This document shows, piece by piece, positions 35,431 through 47,048 of a stretch of 64,000 nucleotides of DNA. Below the pieces are notes generated by a model, which saw only the letters and a list, made by a program, of their open reading frames with translations, searched no databases and was not told the origin of the DNA. The position numbers and the translations under genes were made by a program. Location: positions 1,550,001 to 1,614,000 of the forward strand of contig JARFXM010000011.1 in the NCBI GenBank assembly GCA_029532625.1, read 5' to 3'. This DNA is from Lomentospora prolificans (lineage: Eukaryota > Ascomycota > Sordariomycetes > Microascales > Microascaceae). Each line of letters begins with the position of its first letter. Position 1 is the first letter of the stretch.

Positions 35431-37889
35431 AGTTTGAAGTTTGCGGGGATGGGAGAAACTTAATATATGTGGGGTTTGAGAGACGGTGAGAGTGTTGTTG
35501 CACAAGAAGTGTACAAGAGAGAAGAGAAGGTAGTAATGCAAGATTGCGAGATTGGAAAGGAGAGAGAAGGGCGTAATATCACGGAGAAGCAAGCTGGCCA
35601 GCATTCAAGTCTGTTAAACTCTTTTTTTTTTATTTGTTTGCTTTCCTTCTTCATTCCTCTTGTCGTATCGAAAAGATACCCTTCTTTGTGTGGACCTTTT
35701 CCTTGAGATATACGCATTTGTCGTTGCAAGCATGAGGTAACATAACATCATAGCAAGATGAATCAGGTTTACAGCAATTGATACTGAGCTGAGTTGCATT
35801 AATTCTGCTTGAAGGCGCCTGCTAGAAGCGTGTTCTGATTCGAGGGACTAAGATGTTGGACTGAGCTGAGATGGAACCTTGGTCGCTTCTCTACCAATGC
35901 AGCTTGAAAAGGTCGAAGGGCAAGAGAAAGGGCTTTATGTGCACCTGCATTAGAAATTCCAGGGATGCTGGCTGTCAATCATCTTACCACCTGTGCATAC
36001 TTGTAATTTACCTGCTTGTCATTTTGACCAATTCTTAACAAGGTTTGCGGGTGATGGGTTAGATGTTTCCAGGTCCCGTTTGTGTGCGTGCACAACAAGA
36101 GAGCAGAACTAACCTAACTTGGAAGGCTCCTGTGCGACAGACGATAAGAAGGTGTGGGGATAAACGAGGGGTTTCACCACGTTCGTATTGTTGTATTGTT
36201 ATATTGATTCGCGGAGGGACAGGTACAGACAGAGAACCGAGGAGGAGATTAGTGAGGAGCGAGAGAGGGCTAGCACCGGCCGATTCCTGGGGCGCAGTTG
36301 TATTAATGGCCCGTACTACTTCGTACCGCCGGCTGGCGTCGTGTCGCAATATTGGAACAATGCGAGCAGCTCAAAGGGTGTTCCCCAGCACGACGGAGCC
36401 AGTGGGCAGTGTCGACAGCCAGCGGCCCAAAGAAGCTTGATGGAGCGGCCAAGCTTGGAAGTCTGTGCCGCTAGACAGGGGCCAGGGCCAGCCGGCCGTG
36501 AAGAAAGAGGCGAGGCCTTTGCGCCAAGTGGGTTGGGGTCTGGGGGAGGTTTACCACGAGGAGCGATGGGGTTTTGTCGTGATTGTTTTTGCCCTCCCGG
36601 ATTCTTGGCCAGCATTGTCGCTGTATTGTGAGGTGTTTGATTTTTATCTTTTTTAGGGAGGGGAGGGGGGGATGAAGTTCCGGATCTCAGGATAACTTGG
36701 ATTGGGCATGGACAATATTAATATTGGACGGGTAAGGCTGGGCATTGATAGATTGAATGCAAGATCTGGACGGGTCAATATAGTGTGTGTTCTGGCATGA
36801 ATGATGGGTGCCTGTCGACTTCTGATTCAATCGCGGACGAACTTGACGCCGCTTTCAATTGGGGCTGCTAATTCGTCATCAGTTCCGGCATGTCCAACGC
36901 GCTCTCGTCAATCTCGCAGATGTTAATAGGCCAGCGCTAATTCGCCAAACAATCGCTGGCCAGCTGCACTGCAAAATCCATCGACAGGACAGGTGCAGCC
37001 TGTCCAGCAGTATCAATATCACCGGCTGTTGAGAAGGGTTGCCAACCAGCAGTGGGCCCAATTGCCTCACCGGCTGGGCCGCTTTTGCTTTTGGAGATGG
37101 ACCTCTCCAGTGGGATGATCATTCATGATCCCGTGATTGACGTAACCGCCCGTGACGATTCCAGGATTTGTGCTGCTTCTGCTCCAATACAACCCTGGTA
37201 CAATGCGAGCCTGGCTTAAGTCCGGCTAGGCCAAGTCCCATGTACCACAACTCCCAGCCACATCCCTATTACGACCTTGAGTACTCGCTACCCTTCGATC
37301 GACTAGCCAAGGCCCGCTGCCCCGTCTCTGCTTGCTCTCTCTTGCCAGACGTTCCCTGTTCTCCCCCCCCAAAAATACGCCCAACATGAACGTGCAAAAG
37401 TAATGGAAGGTCAGCCACCAACTGAACCAGACCCAGACCCAGAAACACCCACCTTCACCTTCCTTATCCTCTATCGCCTGCTCAGCCGCGTGCCCTCTTC
37501 CTCGTCACCTCTTTGCTTCCCCTCAAAACGCATATTCTGCATGCCAGTATTGCAGTAGATTTTAATCGCAACTGGTTGTGGGCGCCCGTTTCGCAGCTTT
37601 TGCATCACCCTTATATTTTTTTCCCTCCTTCGGAAACACCTCCCCCTTCGCAATTAACGCCTAGCTTAAATCGCTCCTCTTGCTATCGAACCCTTTCTGA
37701 TACTGGATCCACGCCAGGCCAACCACAGCCAATCTTCCACTTGCCGTGTCTTCAAGGAGATTAGGACGGCTCGTAGTTCCCAACTCTTCCGCGCCGTTCG
37801 TGAGACAGCTTTCTTACTTGCCCAAGGGCAAACATTCGTCGGCAGAAGAGAACACCCATCGTTACGCTAGGCCTGCGAGGCCAGACAAG
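35431..37889. other. Intergenic spacer and sec2 promoter
   Basis: 2.5 kb between two plus-strand genes. It contains AT-rich stretches with AATATTAATATT near 36714-36725 and a pyrimidine-rich region at about 37440-37760 before the sec2 start. No gene is supported. Confidence 0.6.
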
Positions 37890-39977
37890 ATGGAAGCGTA
37901 AGTCTGGGCAAGCTGCGGTCTTGACAAATCGACACCGAATATTAACGAGCCTACTAGCTTCATGCGCGTCACGCCTTGGACATTCACCTCCGAGGTGTCC
38001 GATGCCCAAAAGACGACATCGCCTAGGCCTTCAGGTCGCCCAGCCTTCAGTCACTTCCGCTCACTATCGTCGATAACAACCACAAAATCATCAAGCCCCA
38101 CTCGTCCTTCGCCCCTGGGCCACGGACGCTCACCGTCGACGTCTCAGCTCCCAGACTTTACCTTTCCTCTCAAGACCTCGCCCTCTATCACGCCGACGTC
38201 ACCGACTCCCGACGAGGATAACGACTTGAGCACTCTCCCCGATCCCCGCACCCGCGCGATGAGCCCCCTTGCAAATGGCGACAGCGCTGTTATGAGCGAC
38301 GGCGAGAGCGAGCCCCAGGATGAAGTCACCGCCTTGAGCAACAAGCTCATCCGAGCCATCAATCACCAGACTATACTCGACAACAACCTAACCGAGGCAA
38401 GGCAAGAGCTTGAGCAGGCCCATGAGCGCATACGCCAGCTTGAGGCCCTGACCGAATCGCAACGTGAAATGCTCGCGGGTGATGTGTGGGTGCGCCGCAA
38501 GACGATCGAGACGGAAAGGAAAGCATGGGTCGCCAAGATTGCCGAAGAGAAGAAAGCCAAACAGGAGGTCGAGCAGGAGAAACGCAAGATTGAGCACGAG
38601 CTAGAAAATTTGACGACGGCGCTCTTTGAGGAGGCCAACAAGATGGTCATCACCGCCAAGGAGGAGGCGCAGAGGCAGCAGGAGGCCATGGAGAAGAAGA
38701 ACGAGCAGCTGCGCGCTCAGGTTGCTGATACCGAAAGCCTTTTGCAATCTCAGCAGGAGCAGCTAGCGGAACTAAAGCTCGTCATGGAGCAGATGACGGC
38801 AGACCGCGATGACCAGACAAATCTCACCGCGCCTTCTTCCCCCGGCTGTAGCAGGTTCGACTCTAAGGACCAGGACAGACACCTAGGCGACGCCTCACTG
38901 TCTTCGCCGTTCGCCGAGCCGGTATCTCCCGCCTATCCCACGAGCTTCGTACACCTCATACAACCCGTGTTAAGAACCGACCTTGCCGCTTACGAAGACT
39001 TCAAGCTACTCAGCCGCGCAAGCAAGCACACTCGATCCGGCAGCCGCGCATCGTCATCTTCCCTCAGCGGAATCAACGTCATGAATTTAGGTCTCTCAGT
39101 CTCCGGCTCTAATACTTCTCCGAATGGCGGCAGATCTCATTCCTCTTCACCTGCGACTTCTTCTATCCCCAGCGGCGTCGGCTCGGTCGCCGCCTCCCCG
39201 AATGGTTCGCAGACGCCGACGCCCACTGCCACTCCCGTGTCCACCGGCTCGCTCAAGGACACAAAGTTTTACAAGCGCGCCCTCGTCGAAGACATCGATC
39301 CAACCCTTCGACTCGACACGGCTCCTGGCCTCTCGTGGCTCGCCCGCCGCAGTGTTCTCAGCGCTATGACTGAAGGCACGCTTGTCGTCGAACCCGCCCC
39401 TTCCTCCCCGCTATTCCCCTCAGGCCCGCATCCCCAGCACACACCATGCTCTCTCTGTGGTGAGTCCCGCAAGGATACCGAGTACCTCAGGACGCACCGC
39501 TTCCGTACCAGCGAGTCCGATTCGGCCCAGCGGTACCCCTTGTGCGCGTACTGTCTTGGCCGCGTACGCTCAACATGCGATTTCCTGGGGTTCCTCCGGA
39601 TCCTCAAGGACGGGCTTTGGAGGACCGACGATGCGGATTCGGAGAAGGCGGCGTGGGAGGAGAGCGTGCGTCTGAGAGAGCAGATGTTTTGGGCGAGAGT
39701 CGGTGGCGGAGTCATACCCGCCGGCCACCCCCTAGCATCATCCTCTTCGTTGCCCGTTTCCGCGTCGGCTTCGGCTGCGGATGTCCCCGTCCATAACGAA
39801 GAACCTCTCGATATGAAGGTTGCGAGCGGAGAAGAAGAGGGCGACGCGGACGGGGAGCTCGCCACCCCCAGTCCCAGCCCCAGGAACTCGACCCAGGCCC
39901 CCAACGGCCTCGAGATCAATGTGACCAGCCCCGGGACGACCAACGTCGCCGAGGTTCTTGCGGCCATCAAGAGTTGA
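37890..39977 (+). CDS. sec2: Rab guanine-nucleotide exchange factor Sec2
   Basis: Exon 1 is only 8 nt (37890-37897, ATGGAAGC) and a 60 bp intron (GTAAGT..CTAG) joins it to 37958-39977, giving 675 aa beginning MEAFMRV. An alternative ATG at 37962 in exon 2 would lose only four residues. Residues 1-120 are Ser/Pro-rich. About 125-285 is a long parallel coiled coil containing LTTALFEEANKMV (221-233), the hallmark of the Sec2/Rabin8 GEF domain that opens the Rab GTPase Sec4. The C-terminal half has the fungal Sec2 conserved region (about 430-590) with HTPCSLCGESR and YPLCAYCLGRVRSTC, two CxxC pairs that may bind zinc. Sec2 acts on post-Golgi vesicles, recruited by Ypt31/32, and drives polarised exocytosis at hyphal tips. 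Some of these roles are known from yeast and inferred here. Confidence 0.92.
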
Positions 39978-41122
39978 TTTGCTTGGCCTCAGATTTGACC
40001 ACACGGCCTTTTCCCACCTTTCTTATTTCCTTCTCTCTTTCTAGTCATTGTTTTTATTATAATCAGCATCACTCGTTGCATAACATGGACGGCGTCTGGA
40101 AACAAGGAAACATTCTCTAAAGGGTATACAACTCGGGAGGTAATTTTAATTGGTTTCTTGGTTATTTTTCTTGTTTGTTTCTTTGCCAAAGTTGATTTCT
40201 TTACAAGGCCTCAAAGCGGAACGGGAACATTCGATTCGGAAAGGGGTACATGTATAGGTTTTTTTTCTTTTTTTTTTTCCGGCTTCTTTGGGATTTCAAG
40301 CCTAGGTCTAGGAGTCAAGAAGGGAGGCACATAGATTCCTTTCGTTCTTTGGGTTTCCAGTTTCAATTGATCAATTGATTGGACTTTGCTATTTCGGAAA
40401 CCCAACACGCCTCTAAGACGCAGGGGGAAAGCAACAGGGGAAATGATGGCAAGGACTGATTGATCCCATGTAGATGGGATATCTTATACATCGCATGACT
40501 TGTGACATCTCACCCCTCCCTTTCTTTCTTTCTTTCTTTCCTTGTCCACTTTTAGGTGTCCCTGCTTGTGTTGAGACCTGGGTCACGGACCGCATACTCA
40601 CCGGGTTTGGTTTAGGCTTGACGTTGTTTATGACCTTGCGGGCTTCTCGCCAGGCTGACGCTGCTTGGACACAACACATCGAGCCATTATAAAGATAAAG
40701 CTGCAAAAGCCAGCATAAAAATACAAGATAATCATCATCTTACCTACAACTACATCTATGCCCATCTCCTTTTTCTTAACTCCCATCCCAAGACCATTTC
40801 CAACATACAAAATCGAGGGGAGACCAAAGAACAAGGAAAGACTATAAAACAAAAATAGACACAAGTACGCTGTCCACGTTTCTCGGGCCTAGGCGCAATG
40901 TGGGTTTTCAAGTGTAGAGCACATCTGTTTTTAGACAAGAGTAGTAAGAAAATATTAAGGACTGACAGGCCTCCGTCGCGATGGACAGGTTAACCCGGGG
41001 AAAAGACGTAATGTAATAGGCACCTCGCATAAAATTTCCGAGGCACTAACTCATAGATAGTAGGGTAGAAAGTCATGAAACGCCTACTAAATATAAAGTC
41101 ACGAGGAACCAGACCTTCGCAC
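39978..41122. other. Convergent intergenic spacer between sec2 and pmt2
   Basis: 1.1 kb with both 3' UTRs. It contains several T-rich runs (around 40258-40280) and a (TTTC)5 microsatellite at 40521-40540. No gene is seen. Confidence 0.65.
40521..40540 (+). repeat. (TTTC)5 microsatellite
   Basis: Five perfect TTTC units in the spacer between the convergent sec2 and pmt2 genes. Confidence 0.85.
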
Positions 41123-44100
41123 CTAGGCGGCCTCCTCTGCAACGAGCTCCTCCTGGGCAGTCGCCTCGTTGCCCTCACTAGCGGGCTTCGCCGAGCTGGC
41201 CCTTGCTTCGGCCTCTCCCTCTTTACTGGGAACGTCCTCACGCTCCTCACGCGGGATCGGGTCATCGGGGCGGCCAAGCTTCTGGGTGTTGGGGTCGACA
41301 CCATCAACGTCGGGGTGAGGGGGCGCGTACTCTTCGGGGATAGGTTGCCCGTCCTCGCCGACAATGACCTCATTCCCTTCTTGGTCGACAATGCGGGTCC
41401 TTGTCTCGTAACGTGTCTTGAACTCTACCTTGCCCTGAAGAGCGGCAACCTGCTCTTCGTTAAGGAGGTTGCCATCCTGATCGCGGTATTCTACACGCTC
41501 CTCTTGTTGAAGGACTTTCTGCCCAGCAATTACGGGAGGCGCACCGCTGATGCCAGCCTTCGCATCGGCATCCTGAGCTACTTCAGCGGCGGGGACCTCT
41601 GGGGGGGGCTGCTTGGCCTCGACGGCTTTAGCCGAAGTCGACTGGGCAGCACTCGAACTGGCTGAAGGTAAGTTGTTGTACGCATCATACTATATCAGTT
41701 AGCTCAAGATACTCGACAGTCAAAGAGGGGACCGGCAACTCACGCTCTCGAGGAAGGTGTTGCAGTCAAAGTCCCAGGTGGTGAAGAGCTTGACGCGCTT
41801 GCATTGGGCCTTGGTCCAAGTATTGCCGTAGGCAAGGGGCGAGAACAGACCAAATACGACAATGGTGAGGGCGAGAAGAACAACGGCACCAGTCTTGTTG
41901 AAGATGCTACCACCCCCACGAGCAGCACCGGGCGCAGTGCGAGCCGTGATGAAATCGAAGAGCTGGCAGAAGGCGGTGATAGCGAAGAACAATGCAGGGA
42001 AGTAGTGGTGAAGGAAGAGCTGCCGCTTCATGAGGAAGAAGGGAAAGTAGTGGAAAGCCCAGCCGAGAACAGAGGTACCGATTTCATAATCAAAGCGCTT
42101 GAACAAGACGTGGTTGTAGTCACCGCAGCTGCGCTGCCATCGGAGGATCGCAATACCCTTGAAGAGGACGTAGATGACGACGGCGAGAGTCGAGGTCCAC
42201 CAAACGACGGGGTTACCGATAAGGTAGACCTGGCGGTGGTTGCGGCCCCAGAAGTTGATGCCACGACGGAGAATGGGCCAAGAATCGGGACGCGAGTCCC
42301 AAGCGTGCGAATCGGTCAGACCAGCGTTAGTCCTCCACATGACCTTGTGAAGCTCAATGAACTTGCCGAGGAATCCGGGGTTGGCGTAGTTAACCTTCTC
42401 AGCATCGTCACCGAGCTGAGGATGCTCGTTGTACTCAACGTACCAGAGCGAGTTGGGAAGAGTACCACCACGTGCGCAAGTTACTTCCTGTTGCTCGGAG
42501 GCCCAGTCCGGAAGCTTGACCTTGTGCGAGAAAAGAACACACCCAGTCATGACATGGACGAGCTTGAACTTGGTTTGGATCGTTCGGACGCGCTCCTTGG
42601 CAATGGCGCCGGTGGACTTAGACTTGACAATCTCGACGCGGAAGTAATCGTTGGCATCACCTTCGAAGCCCTCGTAACCGTAGGCGGAAACCTCGTTCTG
42701 CCAGTCGGCCTCGGTGACCGGGGGGCGAACATCGTGCGAGTGGAGACGGCGGTGAGTGCTGGTGTGGTAGAGACGAATGACAGCGCCGTTCTGGATGTGC
42801 TGGGGTTCGGGGAGGTTGTCCCAAGCGTGGGTACCATTAATGGGTTCACCATGGGCATCGAGGGGCTGGGTCTGGTTCTCCATCAGCCAGTAGTTGTTGT
42901 CGTCCTTGTGAGGGTACAAGGTAATCTGCTGCTGCTTGCTGCCGGTGGGGTACATCAAGGGATGAGAGTGGAGGTAACCACCCTGCGTGTTGACGTGTCG
43001 GATAGTAACCTTGCTGCCAAACATGACATCGGCGGGCACATCACGCATTCCCTTGGAGTTTAGGGTGGACTGGAACTCGGAGCTCATGAAGCCATCACCA
43101 TCACCGGGGTTGCGGAGGCACTGGAAGTGAATCGCAAACATGGCCATGTAGAAAGTTAGGGGGATGACAATGAGGCAGAAGGCACGCGCGAGGAAGTGCT
43201 TGAACCAGAGACGGACAGAGACAGTCTTAGTATCGCCGAGGAGCAGCCAGAGCTGGAGAAGAGTCAAGCTACCGACCCAGGCGATGGTGAAGAGACCGAC
43301 CCACTTGATGCTGACAGTGATACCAAGGCCAAGTCCAGTCATGGCAAGCCAGAACCACCAGCTGAGCTGGAACGCTTTCTCGGGACCCTGCTCGTGCTGG
43401 TTGACGAAGGACGAGAACGACATGGCGGTAAAGGCAGTCGCGATCATGAGGGGCGAGTCGAGAAGAATGAGGCGGGCCTGAGTCAAAAGACCGTTCTCTG
43501 CAGCAGGTTAGCAGTTAACAATCGTCGTCATGAGGGGTCACATACCAAAAACGATAAAGAGGGCACCCATCACCGCAGTCACAGTTCGGCATCCGGTAGC
43601 CTTGAGAGTCAAGAACATGGTAGGAGCCAAGAGAATACCGCATATCGCGGGAAACATGCGCATGGCAACATACGGCACGCCAGGCTCGATATAATCCTTG
43701 CCAATCTCCTTGAAGTCAAAGTCACCCTTGAAGCCAGCGAGCCAGCCGGTAAGGGCGATCAGCATCTTGGCCAGGGGAGGATGTACATCCATGAAGAATT
43801 TGCCCTTGATGTATTTTGTCGCGAAGCCACCGAAGCTAAAAGAATCATCAATCCGTCAATGCCGTGTCACCTACAGTTACAGAAGCCTCTGACGAGGGGC
43901 GAGGGAGAAAGTTACGTACTGCACCTCGTCGAAGACGACACTAGTGGGCTGGTAGATGCGGAACAACCTAACAAGGGCAGAGATGATGGTAATACCAAGC
44001 ATCACCTGGTAATCGGACGTGGGAAGGAGGAAGACATCGTGGTCCTCGACGCCCTCGGAGGCGTACGACTGCGAGGCCTTGCTCTTCTTGGACTTCGATT

Positions 44101-44194
44101 TGGAGGCTCCAGGAGCTTGGGCTTGAGTCGGATACGAGGGCGGGGTGACGACTGCGGCGCCCTCGGCGGGCTTTGGTGTCCGTGACCTAGCCAT
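41123..44194 (-). CDS. pmt2: Protein O-mannosyltransferase, PMT2 family
   Basis: Four exons on the minus strand: 44194-43920, 43835-43546, 43497-41744 and 41689-41123, with introns of 84, 48 and 54 bp. The product is 961 aa. It transfers mannose from dolichyl-phosphate-mannose to Ser/Thr of proteins entering the ER, usually as a Pmt1-Pmt2 heterodimer. The first luminal loop holds the catalytic motif FDEVHFGGF (D89, E90), rebuilt exactly across intron 1. Three MIR repeats follow (about 345-535; for example TIRHVNTQGGYLHSH, VIRLYHTSTHRRLHSHDV, FKLVHVMTGCVLFSHK), flanked by multiple membrane spans. The HxLHSH pattern in the MIR region is typical of Pmt2. A hydrophilic Ala/Glu-rich C-terminal tail of about 188 aa is encoded by the last exon. 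The usual fungal Pmt2 is about 740-780 aa, so this tail is long. Large antisense ORFs across the gene are reading-frame shadows. Confidence 0.95.
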
Positions 44195-45366
44195 CACGGG
44201 CTAGTACTCAAAAGTCGCGGGCGTAGCGGTTTCGATTCGATTCCTCGTTTCGAGCTCGTGCTGGTCGATTGTTGGCTATCAAATGAGACACCAAGCAATT
44301 CGGAGCAGAATCCCAAGAGTGAGATATCGTTGCCAATGGCAGGTTCTCGAGGGGTAGTTAATTGAGGGTTAATGAGAGTCAGAAGTAGAAGAAAGGATAT
44401 TATGTTGCAATGAAAAAGATCATAGGAAGAGGATGAATCACTCCAGAAAGGTAAGTTGGATGGAGAGGTATCACAAAAGGAGACTCGGAATTCCAACGTC
44501 GAAAAAAGGGCGAAGAATCCAGACCTGTGATTCCATCAAAATTCCCAAGTCTTTCCCGGTAGCCCAGATGCTAGACTCCCGCGAAGAAACTCCAGAAGAA
44601 CGATCGGCGAATGGGATATTTGGGGGGAGGAGGAGGATTGCGGATGAGAAAAAACATAAAAGGGGTCGCCAGCAAGGTTAGACAAGAGAAAAAGGACAAC
44701 GATGCGATGCCGAATGCGTGGAGCTGCGGCTGGGCTGGTGGAAGGCGCGGACATTGGCGTGTAGCAGCGCGAAGCAAAACCGCTAGCGAGTTACTTCAGA
44801 GGGACTTGCATCCGTATTCACTGCTACATTGTACTTGGTGTGTACCTGGGTAGTAGGCCGAGCTGTAGAGGAGACTGAGACTAGACATGCACTGTAGGAC
44901 TTGATGACTTCCCAAATTAACACTGTATATGTACACATACTCTCCCATATAATTACAGTGCACACGCACTTGGCAGTCCTCCACGCTATCCTTATCCTGA
45001 GCCAAGTCTAATTGCTGGCTCGAAGCTCTCAAAGTACCCACCCAGCCCTGAGCCGTTAACAAGGTACTTGGGCCAGTGCTACCCCTGACCTCTGGAGAGA
45101 CTGAGAGCCCGGGATACGAAGCCATGGCCAGCTGGCTGGCAATAACCGGAAAGTACGAAGGTAAAGCCTCTGCAACCGTCCTTGGCCAGCCCTCCCTCGT
45201 GTTCCCACACCCATTTTCTGACTTAATATTTCTCTCCTGTCCCTGCGGTGCCTGGATATTACGCTAGACTCGAGCCGGCCATTTTGTTCTATTCTTGTCC
45301 GCTTGCCCAGAGCCAGCAATCTCAGCCCGGCACAGGGGCTCAAACTGCCTCCAATGTACATACCTC

Positions 45367-45384
45367 TACGAAGGTACCTTCGTA
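45367..45384. repeat. Perfect 18-bp palindrome
   Basis: TACGAAGGTACCTTCGTA reads the same on both strands. It contains two of the recurrent TACGAAG/CTTCGTA words of this window, back to back. Confidence 0.85.
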
Positions 45385-46390
45385 CAGAGCCCCATCACAA
45401 ATCTGGGGCTCTTCAAGGTTCACATTGACAACTGAGAACAGAAACATAGTTTCCTTGCTCACGATCCATCTGAATTTCAATCAGAATCAGAAGCCAATTA
45501 CCTCCCAGCTTACCAGCGAAATAGGGTTGGCCGTCCCATCCAGCCCACGCGACATCTGTCTCACGATTATTTGGCAGCCACCCCTGTTGACGCGTTAGGT
45601 GCCACAAGGGGCCCATCAGACCACCTGTTTGAGAATAGCTTTCAATCGTCACCTCCTCTTGCGCGTGCTCCTTTACACATACTAGGCTAGATCGAAAGTT
45701 AACCCGCTGGCCCATAGTCGGTCGTATCCTCCGCCAAAAGCCAATATTTTGTTCCTTGAGGCCGTATGAAAGAGCCCTGCACATCACGTGCCATCAACCT
45801 CAAACCCGAGTTACCAATGCCATTTGTAGTCCTGCAGAATCATCCAGAGACAAGATACAGCTACACCATACTGCGAGTGGAGGTAGGGATAAGAGAAGTG
45901 CGAGCCATTCTGCTTGGCGCCTCAAACACACAATCATGAGAATTCTAGCAACAATGCCGTCGTAGAACTCCTACAGACGTAGGAGTACAGACCTCGAAAT
46001 GTACAAAGGTCGTGTATCTGAGGGTCGTCTTGAGCTAACTGGTGGGTGACTCCGAGGAGCAATGGGATTGTGGAGAGGAGCAATCTGTAGGACGGCCTCA
46101 GTTACTAGCTGTACATGTGGTGACGTCTACAACTTCTCCGGCTGGGACTCGGAGGCTCATTTTGCCCTACTTGACGACACTTCGACGAGGGATCACATAC
46201 GAACCTTGCTTCCACTTGCTTCGCACTTCGTTGGTGGAGAGCAACGCGTAGTACCTCAAGCGATACAGCATCGTGATCAGCATGTCGTATGTCATATCAA
46301 AGGTAAAAGAAGAGAATTGACCAGTATACGACCCAAGATTCGGCGCAACCCGTTCCAGTTATGAACAGACCTATCAGGATACTATATACA

Positions 46391-46442
46391 TAGAGAGAGA
46401 TAGAGATAGCTAGATAGATAGATTTAGATATGGATAGATATA
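46391..46442 (+). repeat. GATA/GAGA microsatellite
   Basis: Imperfect repeat of TAGA, GAGA and GATA units over about 50 bp. It is intergenic, and GATA cores here are more likely repeat by-product than regulatory sites. Confidence 0.75.
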
Positions 46443-47010
46443 TAATCGCGATCGAAGAGCAAAATGAATCACGTCATCCTGATATGGATCGCCGTTCTGC
46501 TCCGGAGCCGTCAACCTTCCGGAAGTCTTTCTCCCTCTCCCACAACGCATCATCCTTTGAAACACTCTGTGAAATCCAGAGCAAACTGTGCACTTGCTCT
46601 GTTCTGTTCTGTTCTGTCCGTTCTTCAATGGCTGGAGAAAGAAACGAAATGTCGTAAGGCTTCGTAAGCTGCTCCGAATAATAAGTATACTCCCGGTTAT
46701 GATAGAAACCCGTGTCCCTCGTTTTGTTTGGCGCTCCCGACTCACTCCCCCCTTCTCCCTTTCTTGTCTCGCTTCCTGGAATGATGAACCCTAGGAAATA
46801 CCATGTAGAGCGGCCATGCCCGTGACAGTGACGGATAAGAAACTCCGCCGAACGCCCCAAATATAACAAATTGTAGTGGTAGTATACACCCCAGGAGAGC
46901 CAATTTCCCTTGCTAGAGACCATGAAAATACAATACTCTGCGCTCTCACCGAACACGTTTTAGAGATAAGGACCAACGATTGGGCAGTGACCTGCTACTA
47001 AGCCGTGCCT

Positions 47011-47048
47011 CTCATCGTCTCATCGTCTCATCGTCTCATCGTCTCATC
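47011..47048 (+). repeat. 8-bp tandem repeat across a stop codon
   Basis: CTCATCGT is repeated about 4.75 times without error. On the minus strand the TGA stop of the zinc-finger gene (47046-47044) lies inside the last unit, so the repeat forms the end of that gene and the start of its 3' UTR. Confidence 0.85.

Larger units (their letters stand above)
44195..47043. other. Intergenic region, pmt2 promoter side
   Basis: 2.85 kb between the 5' end of pmt2 and the 3' end of the zinc-finger gene, both minus strand. It holds an 18-bp palindrome at 45367, a GATA-type microsatellite at 46391-46442 and an 8-bp tandem repeat at its right end. No gene is supported. Confidence 0.6.

Noticed and set aside
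41804..43063. 419-codon ORF on the plus strand across pmt2
   Set aside because: It is antisense to the well-supported pmt2 exon, has no protein-like domain, and such mirrors are expected opposite GC3-rich genes. The neighbouring 329-codon plus ORF (43196-44185) crosses two pmt2 introns and is rejected likewise.
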